Of a DNA stretch of 6,747 bases, positions 1-5,554 are shown piece after piece. Each line of letters starts with the position of its first letter. Within the stretch, counting starts at the first letter, position 1. The DNA comes from Sulfurovum sp. (GTDB lineage: Bacteria; Campylobacterota; Campylobacteria; Campylobacterales; Sulfurovaceae). The position numbers were made by a program, and so were the translations under genes. The stretch lies in NCBI GenBank assembly GCA_026193735.1, contig JAPHUJ010000035.1, positions 1 through 6,747 of the forward strand. Direction: 5' to 3'. The notes under the pieces were generated by a model. That model worked only from the letters and a program-made list of their open reading frames with translations, searched no databases and was not told the DNA's origin.

Positions 1-1
1 A

Positions 2-1561
2 CCGCCAAGTGGACCGGATGTCAATGACACATCAGATGATAATTCACCAGTAGAAGATGATCCAACGGTAACGCCTGTTGCAGCACAGAACCCAAGTATA
101 AGCGTAGAAAAAACTGGAACATTTATGGATGTAGACCATGATGGATATGCTAATGTTGGAGAAACTGTAAGTTATGAGTTTAATGTAACTAATACGGGTA
201 ATGTAATTTTGACCAATGTAAGTCTTATTGATGACAATGCGGTAATTACAGGTGGACCGATCGTCAGTATCATACCTGGAGAGAGTGACACTATAACTTT
301 TACAGCTATGCATACGCTTACATGGCAAGATATAATTGATGGCAAAGTAATAAATCAAGCAATAGTAACAGGGAAGGATCCACAAGGTAATGATGTGAAT
401 GATACATCGGATGATCCGCAAAATCCTGTTGATTATGATGAAAACAATGATAGTGAACCTGATGATGAGACATCAACAGGGTTACCAATCAAACCACCTA
501 CATCAACAGATGATACTAGTGCTGGTACAACAGGTGAAGACGTTACCATCGATATTGTGAATAATGATACAGGTGGGACTTTTACTTTGGATGCAACCAC
601 GGTCACACTAACTCCTCCAGTAGGTGTAATGGATGTTATAACAGTAGATGGTGATGTTATAGGATTTGTAGTCCCTGGTGAAGGAACATGGAGTGTAGAT
701 GAGACTACAGGTGAAGTAACTTTCAGCCCTGAGGATGGATATATAGGTGATCCAACACCAATTGAATACACGATAGAAGATACGCAAGGTAACGAAACTA
801 TCTCAGAAATTACTATTAACTATCCTCCGGTAGCCAATGATGATAATGCAACGGCAGATCGGGATGAAGTAGTTACTTTGGATGTTCTTGCAAATGATCA
901 AAATACATCAGATCCACTTGACCCGACAACTGTACGATTGATCGGTCCTGATGGAAATGAAACAGGGATACTATATGTACTTAATGAAGGAACATGGACA
1001 GTAGAATCGAATGGATCAGTGACATTTGAGCCAGATATAGATTTTGCTGATAATGCCAGTATAACGTATATAGTAAGAGAGACAAATGGTGATATCAGCA
1101 ATGAAGCAACCATTACTATACAGTATCCAGGGGTTCCCTTAGCAACAGATAATGGAATTATACTTATCACAGAGTATGCTCCAACAGTGATAGATGTCCT
1201 GGCTAATGGAGATAATTGGGGAAGTAATGGTCCTGGAACAACAGAAATTACTTTTACTCAGCCAACATACGGCACAGTTGCTTTAGATGATGGAGGTACA
1301 CCGGATGATCCGACAGATGATGTACTTATTTATACACCATATCCGGACTATAATGATATTAATGATAGCTTTACGTATACGATAACAGATGCACTCGGAT
1401 TTACTTCTACTGCAAATGTAACACTCTATATAGAATGTGGAAGTTCACAAACTTCAGATGGAGGAGATGCACTAGGTGTAGTTGGTATGCTTATAATGAT
1501 GTTCCTTACAGGTACAGTAGGACTTTACTTTATAAGAAGAGAAGAAAGAGGAGAAGCATAA
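2..1561 (+). CDS. Large repeat-containing surface/adhesin-like protein, C-terminal part (5' end outside window)
   Basis: The frame is already open at base 2, so this is the last 519 residues of a longer protein; the ATG at 125 is internal, in the middle of a domain. Order seen: tail of a DUF7507/DUF11-like repeat (2-~85); a complete copy (~104-415) with a Lys-Thr-Gly start, an EF-hand-like D-x-D-x-D-G loop and the VTNTGN signature; an Asp/Glu/Pro-rich linker (~416-505); two CshA-type fibril repeats (506-823, 824-1126) with GEGTW/NEGTW, a TGEVTF-type strand and PP(V)AxDD junctions; a cadherin-like/Big_9 module (1127-1435) with GTPDDPTDD and DSFTYTITD; and a sorting-signal-like tail (1436-1558). 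These families build extended beta-sandwich stalks on cell-surface proteins, so an exported adhesin or fibril is the likely role; the ligand cannot be read. The protein is acidic and Asn/Thr-rich. Its stop TAA shares its last A with the next gene's ATG, implying co-transcription and coupled translation. Confidence 0.88.
   Translation, partial: PPSGPDVNDTSDDNSPVEDDPTVTPVAAQNPSISVEKTGTFMDVDHDGYANVGETVSYEFNVTNTGNVILTNVSLIDDNAVITGGPIVSIIPGESDTITFTAMHTLTWQDIIDGKVINQAIVTGKDPQGNDVNDTSDDPQNPVDYDENNDSEPDDETSTGLPIKPPTSTDDTSAGTTGEDVTIDIVNNDTGGTFTLDATTVTLTPPVGVMDVITVDGDVIGFVVPGEGTWSVDETTGEVTFSPEDGYIGDPTPIEYTIEDTQGNETISEITINYPPVANDDNATADRDEVVTLDVLANDQNTSDPLDPTTVRLIGPDGNETGILYVLNEGTWTVESNGSVTFEPDIDFADNASITYIVRETNGDISNEATITIQYPGVPLATDNGIILITEYAPTVIDVLANGDNWGSNGPGTTEITFTQPTYGTVALDDGGTPDDPTDDVLIYTPYPDYNDINDSFTYTITDALGFTSTANVTLYIECGSSQTSDGGDALGVVGMLIMMFLTGTVGLYFIRREERGEA
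17..415 (+). repeat. Tandem DUF7507/DUF11-like repeat units within the adhesin gene
   Basis: The segments 17-40 and 392-415 both encode DVNDTSDD and match at 21 of 24 bases; all three differences are at third codon positions. Each is followed by a short acidic linker. Base 17 therefore lies near the end of one repeat unit and 392 near the end of the next, so a unit is about 375 bases. The upstream, unseen part of the gene probably carries further copies. Seen directly: the matching block. Family assignment comes from the KT-start, the VTNTGN core, the IPGES motif and the internal NQAIVTGKDPQGN strand. Confidence 0.7.
506..1126 (+). repeat. Two consecutive CshA-type fibril repeat modules
   Basis: Module 1 (506-823) and module 2 (824-1126) are each about 100 residues. 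They align by shared landmarks: a start with Asp/Asn-rich DD and a VTxDVxxND-type strand; a TTVxL strand followed by a Pro/Gly turn; an (N/G)EGTW(S/T)V strand; a (G)xVTFxP strand with an acidic turn; an (I/S)xYxxx(E/D)T strand; and a closing (I)TIxY. This is the layout of CshA-type fibril repeats known from streptococcal CshA and many Gram-negative giant adhesins. DNA identity between the two modules is low, so they are old duplicates rather than recent copies. Confidence 0.7.
1436..1558 (+). other. C-terminal sorting-signal-like tail (Gly-Gly motif, TM helix, Arg cluster)
   Basis: After the last beta module the chain reads ECGSSQTSDGGDALG, then about 19 hydrophobic residues (VVGMLIMMF...GLYFI, ~1478-1534), then RREERGEA and the stop. 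Short Ser/Gly motif, single hydrophobic helix and terminal Arg cluster are the three parts of CTERM sorting signals. The SDGG spacing most resembles the GlyGly-CTERM signal processed by rhombosortase. A plain inner-membrane anchor with a cytoplasmic basic tail is the alternative. The Cys just before the Ser/Gly stretch is the only Cys in the visible fragment. No processing protease is in the window. Confidence 0.55.
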
Positions 1562-2214
1562 TGAAAAACAGTATTTTAATTTTATCGATCATGATAGTTA
1601 CCTTAAGCAACACGATTTACGCAGGAGGGAAAAGAGTGATTTATGCAGAATCACCTGTTGCTCCGATAGAAACTGTTGATCCCTCAGCTTGGTATCTAGG
1701 TGCAGGCTTGGTATGGGCAAAACTTGGTGGTTGTGATCTTGTAAATTGTGAATATGAAGATGTGACATATGGAGCAATGCTTAGGGGTGGATATGATTAT
1801 AATCAATATGTAGGTCTTGAAGCAAGATATATTCGGACTTTTTTGGATGAAGGACCGTTTGGTGGAACTCCACTTGAACATATGGGAATCTATCTAAAAC
1901 CACAATATCCGATGAGTGAACATGTGAATGCCTATGCCCTTCTAGGTTATGGATATACTAAAAACTTGGGAAATGGTGCTAGATTAGACTATTTTGACAG
2001 CGATAGTGGTTTTGCTGCAGGATTAGGGATAGAGTATGACCTTTCTGATCGTAAAGGGGACAAAGAAGAGAATGCCTTATATGATAGAGAGTTTGATGGT
2101 TATGCTGATCAAGGTAGAGGCTGGAGTCTTTTCTTGGACTATCAACGTCTGCTTATCAAATCTGATGTACCTGATCTGAATGCTATTTCTCTTGGTTTGA
2201 GGTATGACTTCTAA
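1561..2214 (+). CDS. Small outer-membrane beta-barrel protein (OMP_b-brl/OmpA-barrel-like)
   Basis: 217 residues. The ATG at 1561 is chosen because AGGAG at 1549-1553 sits 7 bases upstream and the product then starts with a clear Sec signal peptide (MKNSILILSIMIVTLSNTIYA, predicted cleavage after A21). Longer in-frame starts back to 1435 lie inside the adhesin gene and would bury the signal. The mature chain alternates polar and aromatic/hydrophobic residues in strand-like blocks (AWYLGAGL, YGAMLRGGYDY, VGLEARY, YLKPQYP, AYALLGYGYT, FAAGLGIEYD, WSLFLDYQRLL, ISLGLRYDF) and ends in Phe, the C-terminal signature recognised by the BAM machinery. About eight strands are plausible. A long charged loop (~residues 161-187) and a C58/C63 pair that could form a disulfide are visible. 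No OmpA-type peptidoglycan-binding domain follows. The one-base stop/start overlap (TAATG) ties it to the adhesin gene, so a role as surface partner or anchor is possible but inferred. Confidence 0.85.
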   Translation: MKNSILILSIMIVTLSNTIYAGGKRVIYAESPVAPIETVDPSAWYLGAGLVWAKLGGCDLVNCEYEDVTYGAMLRGGYDYNQYVGLEARYIRTFLDEGPFGGTPLEHMGIYLKPQYPMSEHVNAYALLGYGYTKNLGNGARLDYFDSDSGFAAGLGIEYDLSDRKGDKEENALYDREFDGYADQGRGWSLFLDYQRLLIKSDVPDLNAISLGLRYDF

Positions 2215-2218
2215 AAAT

Positions 2219-2243
2219 TGAGGCAGGTTAATACCTTGTCTCA
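2219..2243 (+). terminator. Hairpin after the barrel gene (weak terminator or attenuator arm)
   Basis: Bases 2219-2228 pair with 2233-2243 around a TAAT loop: 10 pairs, one of them G-T, with one bulged T at 2236. On the + strand no T-run follows, so it is a poor intrinsic terminator for the barrel gene and may only protect the mRNA 3' end. Read on the - strand it is followed by AATTTTTAG, a better terminator shape, although no - strand gene is seen. It overlaps and excludes the inverted repeat 2225-2260. Confidence 0.4.
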
Positions 2244-2260
2244 TAGTTCCGTATTAACCT
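2225..2260. repeat. 10-bp perfect inverted repeat in the bat-operon upstream region
   Basis: AGGTTAATAC (2225-2234) is the exact reverse complement of GTATTAACCT (2251-2260), with 16 bases between. As RNA it forms a second hairpin that cannot coexist with 2219-2243. As DNA it is a candidate binding site for a dimeric regulator. The right arm contains one of two TTAACC hexamers spaced 11 bp apart. Confidence 0.6.
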
Positions 2261-2285
2261 TCAATTAACCCCCCTCAAGTATACT
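2254..2285 (+). promoter_or_regulatory. Candidate promoter and operator of the moxR-bat operon
   Basis: TTAACC occurs at 2254-2259 and again at 2265-2270, a direct repeat with a 5-base spacer and 11-bp period, the usual geometry of OmpR/PhoB-family response-regulator boxes. Ten bases downstream is TATACT (2280-2285), a 5/6 match to the -10 consensus, inside the palindrome AAGTATACTT (2277-2286). No good -35 hexamer lies 17 bp upstream; the repeats occupy that place, as expected at an activator-dependent promoter. Transcription would begin near 2292 and leave a leader of about 20 bases. The repeats and palindrome are seen directly; promoter function is inferred. Confidence 0.4.
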
Positions 2286-2301
2286 TCTTTTATTAAAATT
2301 C

Positions 2302-2306
2302 AGGAG
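2302..2306 (+). promoter_or_regulatory. Shine-Dalgarno site fixing the TTG start of the MoxR gene
   Basis: AGGAG lies 6 bases before the TTG at 2313. No in-frame ATG near this position gives a full-length MoxR N-terminus, so the site supports a TTG start. Confidence 0.7.
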
Positions 2307-2312
2307 CAAAAC

Positions 2313-3260
2313 TTGAGTCAAATCATACAAAATATTAAAACAGAAATTTCTAAAGTGCTTGTAGGACAAGATAAGATGGTCGAAGGACTTTTGGCAGGTT
2401 TACTTTGTCGAGGACATATCTTGCTGGAGGGTGTTCCTGGGCTTGCAAAAACGACTGCTGTGAATGCTTTGGCAAAGACACTGGGATTAAACTTTAAAAG
2501 GGTGCAATTTACCCCTGATCTGCTTCCTTCTGACATCATAGGTACTGAGATCTATGATCCTTCGAACAATACATTTAAAATCAAAAAAGGACCGGTATTT
2601 ACTAATCTTCTACTTGCAGATGAGATCAACCGTGCTCCAGCAAAGGTACAGTCTGCCCTGCTTGAAGTGATGCAGGAGAGACAGGTGACTATCGGGGATG
2701 AGACATTCAAAATAGACCTTCCTTTCCTGGTCATGGCTACACAAAACCCTGTTGAACAAGAAGGTGCATACGAACTTCCCGAAGCACAGCTTGACAGGTT
2801 TATGATGAAAGTAGTTGTTGGTTACAACACGAAAGAAGAAGAGCTGGAGATAGCAAGACGTGCTGCAAATGATAGTTTTGGAGACATTCAACAAGTAGCA
2901 ACCATTGATGATCTCAATAAAATTAGAGAAGAAGCGCTTCAGGTGCATATGGATGAAGAGATAGAAGTCTACATCATTGAACTTGTTGCTGCAACACGCG
3001 ACCCTAAAGCGTATGGTCTTGAAGAGCTTGAAGCCTATATAGAGTTTGGAGCGAGTCCTCGTGCGAGTATAGATATGTATAAAGCTGCACGTGCGATCGC
3101 TTATCTGAAAGGGCAGGATTATGTCTCACCTATAGAGATAGCGTACATTGCTAAAGAGATCCTTCGTCACAGGATCATACTTTCTTATGAAGCACAGGCG
3201 GAAGAAGTGACACAAGATGAGATCATAGAGAAGATTTTAGCAGCAGTTCCAATTCCATAA
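2313..3260 (+). CDS. moxR: MoxR-family AAA+ ATPase of a Bat operon
   Basis: 315 residues, the normal length for the family, starting at TTG with a well-placed AGGAG. The AAA+ core is complete: Walker A GVPGLAKT (residues 40-47), Walker B LLLADEINR (99-107), sensor 1 ATQNP (142-146), the LPEAQLDRF arginine-finger block (155-163) and sensor 2 GASPRAS (246-252) in the C-terminal lid. There is no signal peptide or TM segment, so it is cytoplasmic. MoxR ATPases are thought to act as ATP-driven chaperones that activate or assemble VWA-domain partners; here the partners would be the DUF58 protein and BatA/BatB downstream. The symbol is used for the family; this is not the methanol-oxidation MoxR itself. 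It opens the operon but is separated from the DUF58 gene by a structured 138-base spacer. Upstream lies a candidate regulated promoter. Confidence 0.95.
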   Translation: MSQIIQNIKTEISKVLVGQDKMVEGLLAGLLCRGHILLEGVPGLAKTTAVNALAKTLGLNFKRVQFTPDLLPSDIIGTEIYDPSNNTFKIKKGPVFTNLLLADEINRAPAKVQSALLEVMQERQVTIGDETFKIDLPFLVMATQNPVEQEGAYELPEAQLDRFMMKVVVGYNTKEEELEIARRAANDSFGDIQQVATIDDLNKIREEALQVHMDEEIEVYIIELVAATRDPKAYGLEELEAYIEFGASPRASIDMYKAARAIAYLKGQDYVSPIEIAYIAKEILRHRIILSYEAQAEEVTQDEIIEKILAAVPIP

Positions 3261-3266
3261 AATAAT

Positions 3267-3319
3267 GTCACTGTGAACGACCTTGAAAGCAAAGCGTTTC
3301 GAGAGCAGTGACGATTTTT
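3267..3319 (+). terminator. Stem-loop with T-run between the moxR and DUF58 genes (possible attenuating terminator)
   Basis: GTCACTG (3267-3273) pairs perfectly with CAGTGAC (3306-3312). Inside it a second stem pairs 3282-3290 with 3294-3303 (one G-T pair, bulged G at 3296, AAA loop), and TTTTT follows at 3315-3319. This begins seven bases after the moxR stop codon. The stem plus T-run is the shape of an intrinsic terminator, but the internal loop makes it imperfect, so partial read-through into the DUF58-bat genes is plausible. An alternative is a dispersed palindromic (REP-like) element. Confidence 0.45.
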
Positions 3320-3321
3320 GC

Positions 3322-3341
3322 CTACTTTTATAAAAAAGTAG
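3322..3341 (+). repeat. Second hairpin in the moxR-DUF58 spacer
   Basis: CTACTTTT (3322-3329) and AAAAGTAG (3334-3341) form a perfect 8-bp stem with an ATAA loop, three bases after the T-run of the first stem-loop. The rest of the spacer (3342-3398) is A-rich, with a TATATT box at 3365-3370 that lacks a convincing -35, so a secondary internal promoter is only a weak possibility. Confidence 0.5.
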
Positions 3342-3387
3342 CGAGAAAACTTTAGATGAAAAGATATATTAAATGCACAGAGAAAAG

Positions 3388-3392
3388 AAAGG
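3388..3392 (+). promoter_or_regulatory. Shine-Dalgarno site fixing the TTG start of the DUF58 gene
   Basis: AAAGG lies 6 bases before the TTG at 3399. The nearby ATGs at 3356 and 3373 are in other frames, so TTG is the best start. Confidence 0.6.
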
Positions 3393-3398
3393 TTAAGT

Positions 3399-4226
3399 TT
3401 GAACAAAGCTGTAAAGAAAATCATTCTTAAAACTAAAAAGCAAGTCTATGGAGATATGCTTGGCAATAATGCATCCATTTTCCAGGGTGAAGGCTTTGAG
3501 TTTGCAGAACTGCGTGAGTATGTCTATGGTGATGATGTTCGTAAAATAGACTGGAAGACAACAGCTAAGCTAGGTAAACCTTTTGTAAAGATCTACAAAG
3601 AGGAGCGAGAGCTTAATGTAGTAGTGGTCTCCATGCTTGGCGGATCTGTGTACTTCGGGACGGTAAAACAAAAGTCAGATGTCATCGCTGAAGTAGTGGC
3701 AACGCTTGGTTTTTCAGCGGTAAAAAACTCAGATCTCTTCTCTCATATGATTTTTTCGGATAGACTGTATGAGATAAGTAAGGCAAGCAAGAAACTCTTT
3801 TCTGTACATAAGGCAGTGGAAGATATAGTCGGATTTGATCCTCTGGGAAAAGAGGGTGATTTTAAGGCCTTAATAGAAACTTTGTCCAACCGTTTGAAAA
3901 AGAAGTCGCTGCTTTTCATTGTATCTGATTTTGTGGGTGACATAGACTTGAAGATATTGAGTAAGAAACATGATGTATTTGCAGTGATGGTACGTGACAG
4001 ATTTGAAGAAAACCCTTCTGAACTGGGTTATCTTAGACTCATAGACATGGAGACAAAACAGAGTTTTGAAGGCGATGTGGATAGCGGAACGCTAAAGAAC
4101 TATAAAAAAGCTTTACATGATAATGATGAGAAACTCTACAAACAGTTTAAAAAACAGGGTATACGTTTTACAAAGATCTATACACATGAAGAACCGGCAC
4201 TTAAATTAATGAAAAGAATGAGGTGA
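3399..4226 (+). CDS. DUF58-family protein with degenerate MIDAS
   Basis: 275 residues, starting at TTG with AAAGG six bases upstream. The DUF58 signature is clear: GEGFEFAELREYVYGDDVRKIDW (residues ~30-52), then KPFVKIYKEERELNVVVV, with the later LLFIVSDF strand (171-178) where the family has its second conserved Asp. DUF58 proteins carry a VWA-like fold and are nearly always encoded beside MoxR ATPases. Where the family usually reads D-x-S-x-S after the first beta strand, this protein reads SMLGGS (78-83), so metal binding through a standard MIDAS looks lost. There is no signal peptide or convincing TM helix, so it is probably a cytosolic or membrane-associated adaptor. The next gene's start lies 5 bases past its TGA stop, consistent with one transcript. 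Confidence 0.92.
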   Translation: MNKAVKKIILKTKKQVYGDMLGNNASIFQGEGFEFAELREYVYGDDVRKIDWKTTAKLGKPFVKIYKEERELNVVVVSMLGGSVYFGTVKQKSDVIAEVVATLGFSAVKNSDLFSHMIFSDRLYEISKASKKLFSVHKAVEDIVGFDPLGKEGDFKALIETLSNRLKKKSLLFIVSDFVGDIDLKILSKKHDVFAVMVRDRFEENPSELGYLRLIDMETKQSFEGDVDSGTLKNYKKALHDNDEKLYKQFKKQGIRFTKIYTHEEPALKLMKRMR

Positions 4227-4231
4227 GAGTG

Positions 4232-4648
4232 ATGGATATGAATCAAACAGCAAAAATTAATGACCAACTCAGAGACATCAAACCTTTACTTGAGATACCG
4301 GATAGTTCTTATTATATTTATTGGGGTTTGATCATTTTTACTGGTTTATTGATATTGGGTATTGTATTTTTTGTACTTAAAAAACTATGGGACAATAGAA
4401 AAGTAAATCTTGCCAAAGGCTATCTTAAAGCACTGAAAGAGATAGACTGGATCCAAACGAAAAGCTCAGCATATAAGGCAACACACTATGCCCGTCTTCT
4501 AGCAACCGATGAGAGAAGAAAAGAACTCTTTTCTCAACTGGAACCAATGCTGGAACAGTATAAATACAAAAAAGAAGTGGACAATATAGATCAGGATACG
4601 CAAAATAAATTTAATCTCTATGTGCAGGTGGCCGATGAGTCAATTTAA
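4232..4648 (+). CDS. DUF4381-like single-pass membrane protein of the Bat operon
   Basis: 138 residues from ATG 4232. That start is chosen because the SD-like GAGGTGA (4220-4226, overlapping the DUF58 stop) ends well placed before it; GTG at 4223 and 4229 and ATG at 4238 are in frame and cannot be excluded, changing the N-terminus by only a few residues. Near the N-terminus is QLRDIKP followed by EIP, matching the LRDIxxP motif of DUF4381. One hydrophobic helix follows (~residues 29-49), then a basic KKLWDNRK stop-transfer and a helical, charged cytoplasmic tail rich in Lys/Glu. Proteins of this type are found between the DUF58 and batA genes and are assumed to be part of the membrane complex; no enzymatic motif is seen. 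Its 3' end overlaps batA by 14 bases. Confidence 0.8.
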   Translation: MDMNQTAKINDQLRDIKPLLEIPDSSYYIYWGLIIFTGLLILGIVFFVLKKLWDNRKVNLAKGYLKALKEIDWIQTKSSAYKATHYARLLATDERRKELFSQLEPMLEQYKYKKEVDNIDQDTQNKFNLYVQVADESI

Positions 4649-5552
4649 TTTTGAGTATCCATACTTTTTAGGTGTTCTTCTCCTTTTTATTATTTGCAGC
4701 TTCTGGTGCAAAGAGAGAAGCCGTGCTATTTTTTTCCCTCATGTCCAAACACTCATGGTTAAAAGTGCAGGGAAGAGTTCATTTCTCTCCTGGCTAAAGT
4801 GGGTGAGTATCATAGCAGCGGTGATTGCTTTGGCTTCTCCCGTCATCACAAAAAGTTACTCTAACTCTAAAAAAGAGGGACGGGACATCGTACTTATCAT
4901 TGACTCTAGTGATTCTATGCGTCAGCGTGGTTTTGATCCTGCTGATCCATGGAGAAATAAGTTTGATGTGGTTAAAGAAGTTGTGGGTGACTTTATAGAA
5001 AAAAGAGAAAATGACCGCATAGGTATGGTAACTTTTGCGGACATTGCATTTATAGCATCACCACTTACTTTTGAAAAAAAGTTTCTAACGGATATTACAA
5101 AAATGCAAGAGATGGGCATGGCAGGAAAACGAACCGCAATTAATGATGCTATCGTTCAGAGTTACAACCTGTTGAGTAAAAGTAAAGCCAAATCAAAGAT
5201 AGCCATCTTGCTTACAGACGGTGTAGACAACATGAGTAAAGTGCCGTTTGGAGATGTGAAAAGTCTCATAGAAAAGCGTGACATCAAACTTTATGCCATT
5301 GGTGTAGGTGATGCACGTGACTATAATGGGCAGTATCTACAAGCACTTGCCGATGCAGGTAAAGGATTGGCATTCGGTGCAAAAGATGCAACAACACTTT
5401 CTCAAATATATGAAGAGATAGACAAGCTCGAAGCGACTAAAATAGATGATAAAAAAATAGTGCAGCATACCTATCTGTACATCTATCCACTCTTTTTAGC
5501 CATACTGAGCCTGTTGTTGTTTGTGTATTTTAGAAACAGTAGGGGGTTGTAG
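4635..5552 (+). CDS. batA: BatA-like VWA-domain inner-membrane protein
   Basis: 305 residues from ATG 4635, preceded by AGGTG at 4626-4630. The upstream in-frame ATG 4620 would add only MCRWP, while 4635 gives the usual Bat start (FEYPYFLGVLLLF). Two TM helices come first (~residues 8-24 and 52-72), then a VWA domain with an intact MIDAS: DSSDSM (D90, S92, S94), T167 in KRTAIND and D195 in LLTDGVDN. Other family hallmarks are RIGMVTFAD, the ASPLTFEKKFL stretch and IKLYAIGVGD. A third TM helix ends the chain (~280-298). The VWA domain would bind a divalent metal and a protein ligand; the MoxR ATPase and BatB are likely partners. The start lies inside the preceding gene and the stop is 2 bases before batB, so translation is probably coupled. 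Confidence 0.93.
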   Translation: MSQFNFEYPYFLGVLLLFIICSFWCKERSRAIFFPHVQTLMVKSAGKSSFLSWLKWVSIIAAVIALASPVITKSYSNSKKEGRDIVLIIDSSDSMRQRGFDPADPWRNKFDVVKEVVGDFIEKRENDRIGMVTFADIAFIASPLTFEKKFLTDITKMQEMGMAGKRTAINDAIVQSYNLLSKSKAKSKIAILLTDGVDNMSKVPFGDVKSLIEKRDIKLYAIGVGDARDYNGQYLQALADAGKGLAFGAKDATTLSQIYEEIDKLEATKIDDKKIVQHTYLYIYPLFLAILSLLLFVYFRNSRGL

Positions 5553-5554
5553 AT

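Noticed and set aside
44..1170. Long antisense open frames at 44-421, 433-771 and 898-1170
   Set aside because: They lie opposite the adhesin repeats, have low-complexity Ser/Val/Ile-rich products without a domain, and lack convincing SD sites. They arise from the repetitive GAT/ACA codon use of the sense strand.
1435..1560. N-terminal extension of the barrel gene to ATG 1435
   Set aside because: The extension is in another frame of the adhesin's conserved tail, has an unnatural Arg/Trp/Tyr-rich sequence, and would put the signal peptide inside the chain. ATG 1561 has a good SD.
2610..2948. Antisense 112-residue open frame opposite moxR, and the shorter ones at 2318-2539 and 2552-2734
   Set aside because: They are shadows of a strongly conserved AAA+ gene, with no recognisable domain or plausible promoter.
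3258..3311. Stop-codon read-through extension of MoxR (open for about 17 codons after TAA, including VNDLESKAFREQ)
   Set aside because: MoxR is already full length at 3260, a frame this short is often open by chance, and the bases are better explained by the stem-loop.
4620..4634. Upstream start of batA at ATG 4620
   Set aside because: It adds MCRWP from inside the previous gene without a better SD. ATG 4635 gives the usual Bat N-terminus.
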